NCBI GenBank assembly: GCA_028871235.1
Contig: JAGWNO010000061.1
Coordinates: forward strand, 1-10,944
Direction of reading: 5' to 3'
Source: Gammaproteobacteria bacterium
GTDB taxonomy: Bacteria; Pseudomonadota; Gammaproteobacteria; Natronospirales; REEB76
DNA length: 10,944 nucleotides
Positions 10,114 to 10,944 of this stretch are shown in pieces. How positions within the stretch are numbered: the first letter of the stretch is position 1; each line of letters begins with the position of its first letter. A program made the translations under genes and the position numbers. The notes under the pieces were generated by a model. It was not told where the DNA came from, did no database searches, and saw only the letters and a program-made list of their open reading frames with translations.

Positions 10114-10944
10114 ATGGGCACGCCGCAGGAAATCCCCGCCCCGGGAACGCCCGAACGACAGGTGTTCTCCGTCTCACGCCTCAACCACGAGGCGCGGGCG
10201 CTGCTGGAAGGCGGCTTCCCGCTGCTGTGGGTAGAAGGCGAACTCTCCAATCTGTCGCGTCCGGCCTCCGGGCATCTGTATTTCTCCCTCAAGGATGCCG
10301 CCGCGCAGGTGCGCTGCGCCCTGTTCCGCAACCGTGCCACCCTGCTGCGCTGCAAACCCGCCGAGGGCATGCAGGTGCTGGTGCGCGCGCGCGTGAGTCT
10401 GTACGAGCCGCGCGGCGACTTTCAGCTCATCGTCGAACACATGGAAGACGCGGGTCACGGCGCTTTGCAGCGTGCTTTCGAACAGCTGCGGCAAAAGCTT
10501 GCGGGCGAAGGCCTGTTCGACCCGGCCCACAAGAAACCGCTGCCTGCCATGCCGGGCATCATCGGTGTGGTAACTTCGCCGAGCGGCGCGGCCCTGCGTG
10601 ACATCCTCAGCGTCATCCGCCGCCGGCAGCCGTCAGCCCGCGTCATTCTTTACCCAGCGCCAGTGCAAGGCGAAGGCGCGGGTGCCAAGCTTGCCGCCAT
10701 GATCCGCACCGCCTCCGCGCGCGCCGAATGCGACGTGCTCATCATTGCCCGTGGCGGCGGTTCATTGGAAGACCTGTGGGCATTCAATGAAGAAGCCGTG
10801 GCACGGGCCATCCATGCATGCGCCCTCCCCATCATCAGCGGCGTCGGTCACGAGATTGACTTTACTATCGCGGATTTTGTCGCCGATGCGCGCGCGCCCA
10901 CGCCCACCGCTGCCGCGGAACTGGTGACGCCTGACCGTAACGAG
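10114..10944 (+). CDS. xseA: Exodeoxyribonuclease VII large subunit (3' end outside window)
   Basis: XseA is the catalytic large subunit of exonuclease VII, which with several XseB subunits degrades single-stranded DNA to oligonucleotides. The window holds the first 277 codons of a protein usually near 440-460 residues; the frame is open to the right edge. An OB-fold DNA-binding domain covers about residues 15-115 ([55 protein letters not shown]). The catalytic domain follows, with [28 protein letters not shown] (GGG at 214-216) and [28 protein letters not shown] (His246), all typical of the family. The ATG at 10114 is the only start that fits; the ATG at 10106 is out of frame. The ribosome binding site is weak. 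It is divergent from guaB. Confidence 0.96.
   Translation, partial: MGTPQEIPAPGTPERQVFSVSRLNHEARALLEGGFPLLWVEGELSNLSRPASGHLYFSLKDAAAQVRCALFRNRATLLRCKPAEGMQVLVRARVSLYEPRGDFQLIVEHMEDAGHGALQRAFEQLRQKLAGEGLFDPAHKKPLPAMPGIIGVVTSPSGAALRDILSVIRRRQPSARVILYPAPVQGEGAGAKLAAMIRTASARAECDVLIIARGGGSLEDLWAFNEEAVARAIHACALPIISGVGHEIDFTIADFVADARAPTPTAAAELVTPDRNE

Overview
The window looks like a conserved chromosomal housekeeping segment of a GC-rich gammaproteobacterium. PurL is the single-chain form of about 1,290 residues with its own glutaminase domain, guaB stands back to back with xseA, and guaB-guaA-tadA follow one another. A DUF1820 protein, mostly known from gammaproteobacteria and relatives, sits beside a YycJ/WalJ-type metallo-beta-lactamase-fold protein. 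I cannot name the genus; the sequence suggests a lineage outside the enterics.

Layout, left to right: an unrecognised plus-strand membrane-anchored protein (14-667); then, on the minus strand, purL (747-4628), the metallo-beta-lactamase-fold gene (4692-5453), a DUF1820 gene (5494-5835), tRNA-Ser(CGA) (5882-5973), a 233-base non-coding stretch with two overlapping hairpins, tadA (6207-6704), guaA (6761-about 8389) and guaB (8515-9981). A short divergent promoter region separates guaB from xseA, which reads rightward and is cut by the window end after 277 codons.

The main theme is purine nucleotide synthesis: PurL performs the fourth step to IMP, GuaB oxidises IMP to XMP, and GuaA aminates XMP to GMP. 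TadA, the adenosine-to-inosine editing enzyme of tRNA, and tRNA-Ser(CGA) add a translation theme. XseA belongs to exonuclease VII. The minus-strand genes probably form at least two transcription units: guaBA-tadA from a promoter upstream of guaB, and tRNA-Ser with possible read-through into DUF1820, the metallo-beta-lactamase-fold gene and purL.

I found no clear new enzyme system. The most unusual structure is a 153-base element between guaB and guaA (8345-8497). It has four GGTGAGG-like heptamers at one end, four in inverted orientation at the other, and an AT-richer centre. One arm lies inside the open frame of guaA, where no ATG is available for the conserved protein, so the guaA start codon is a real open question.
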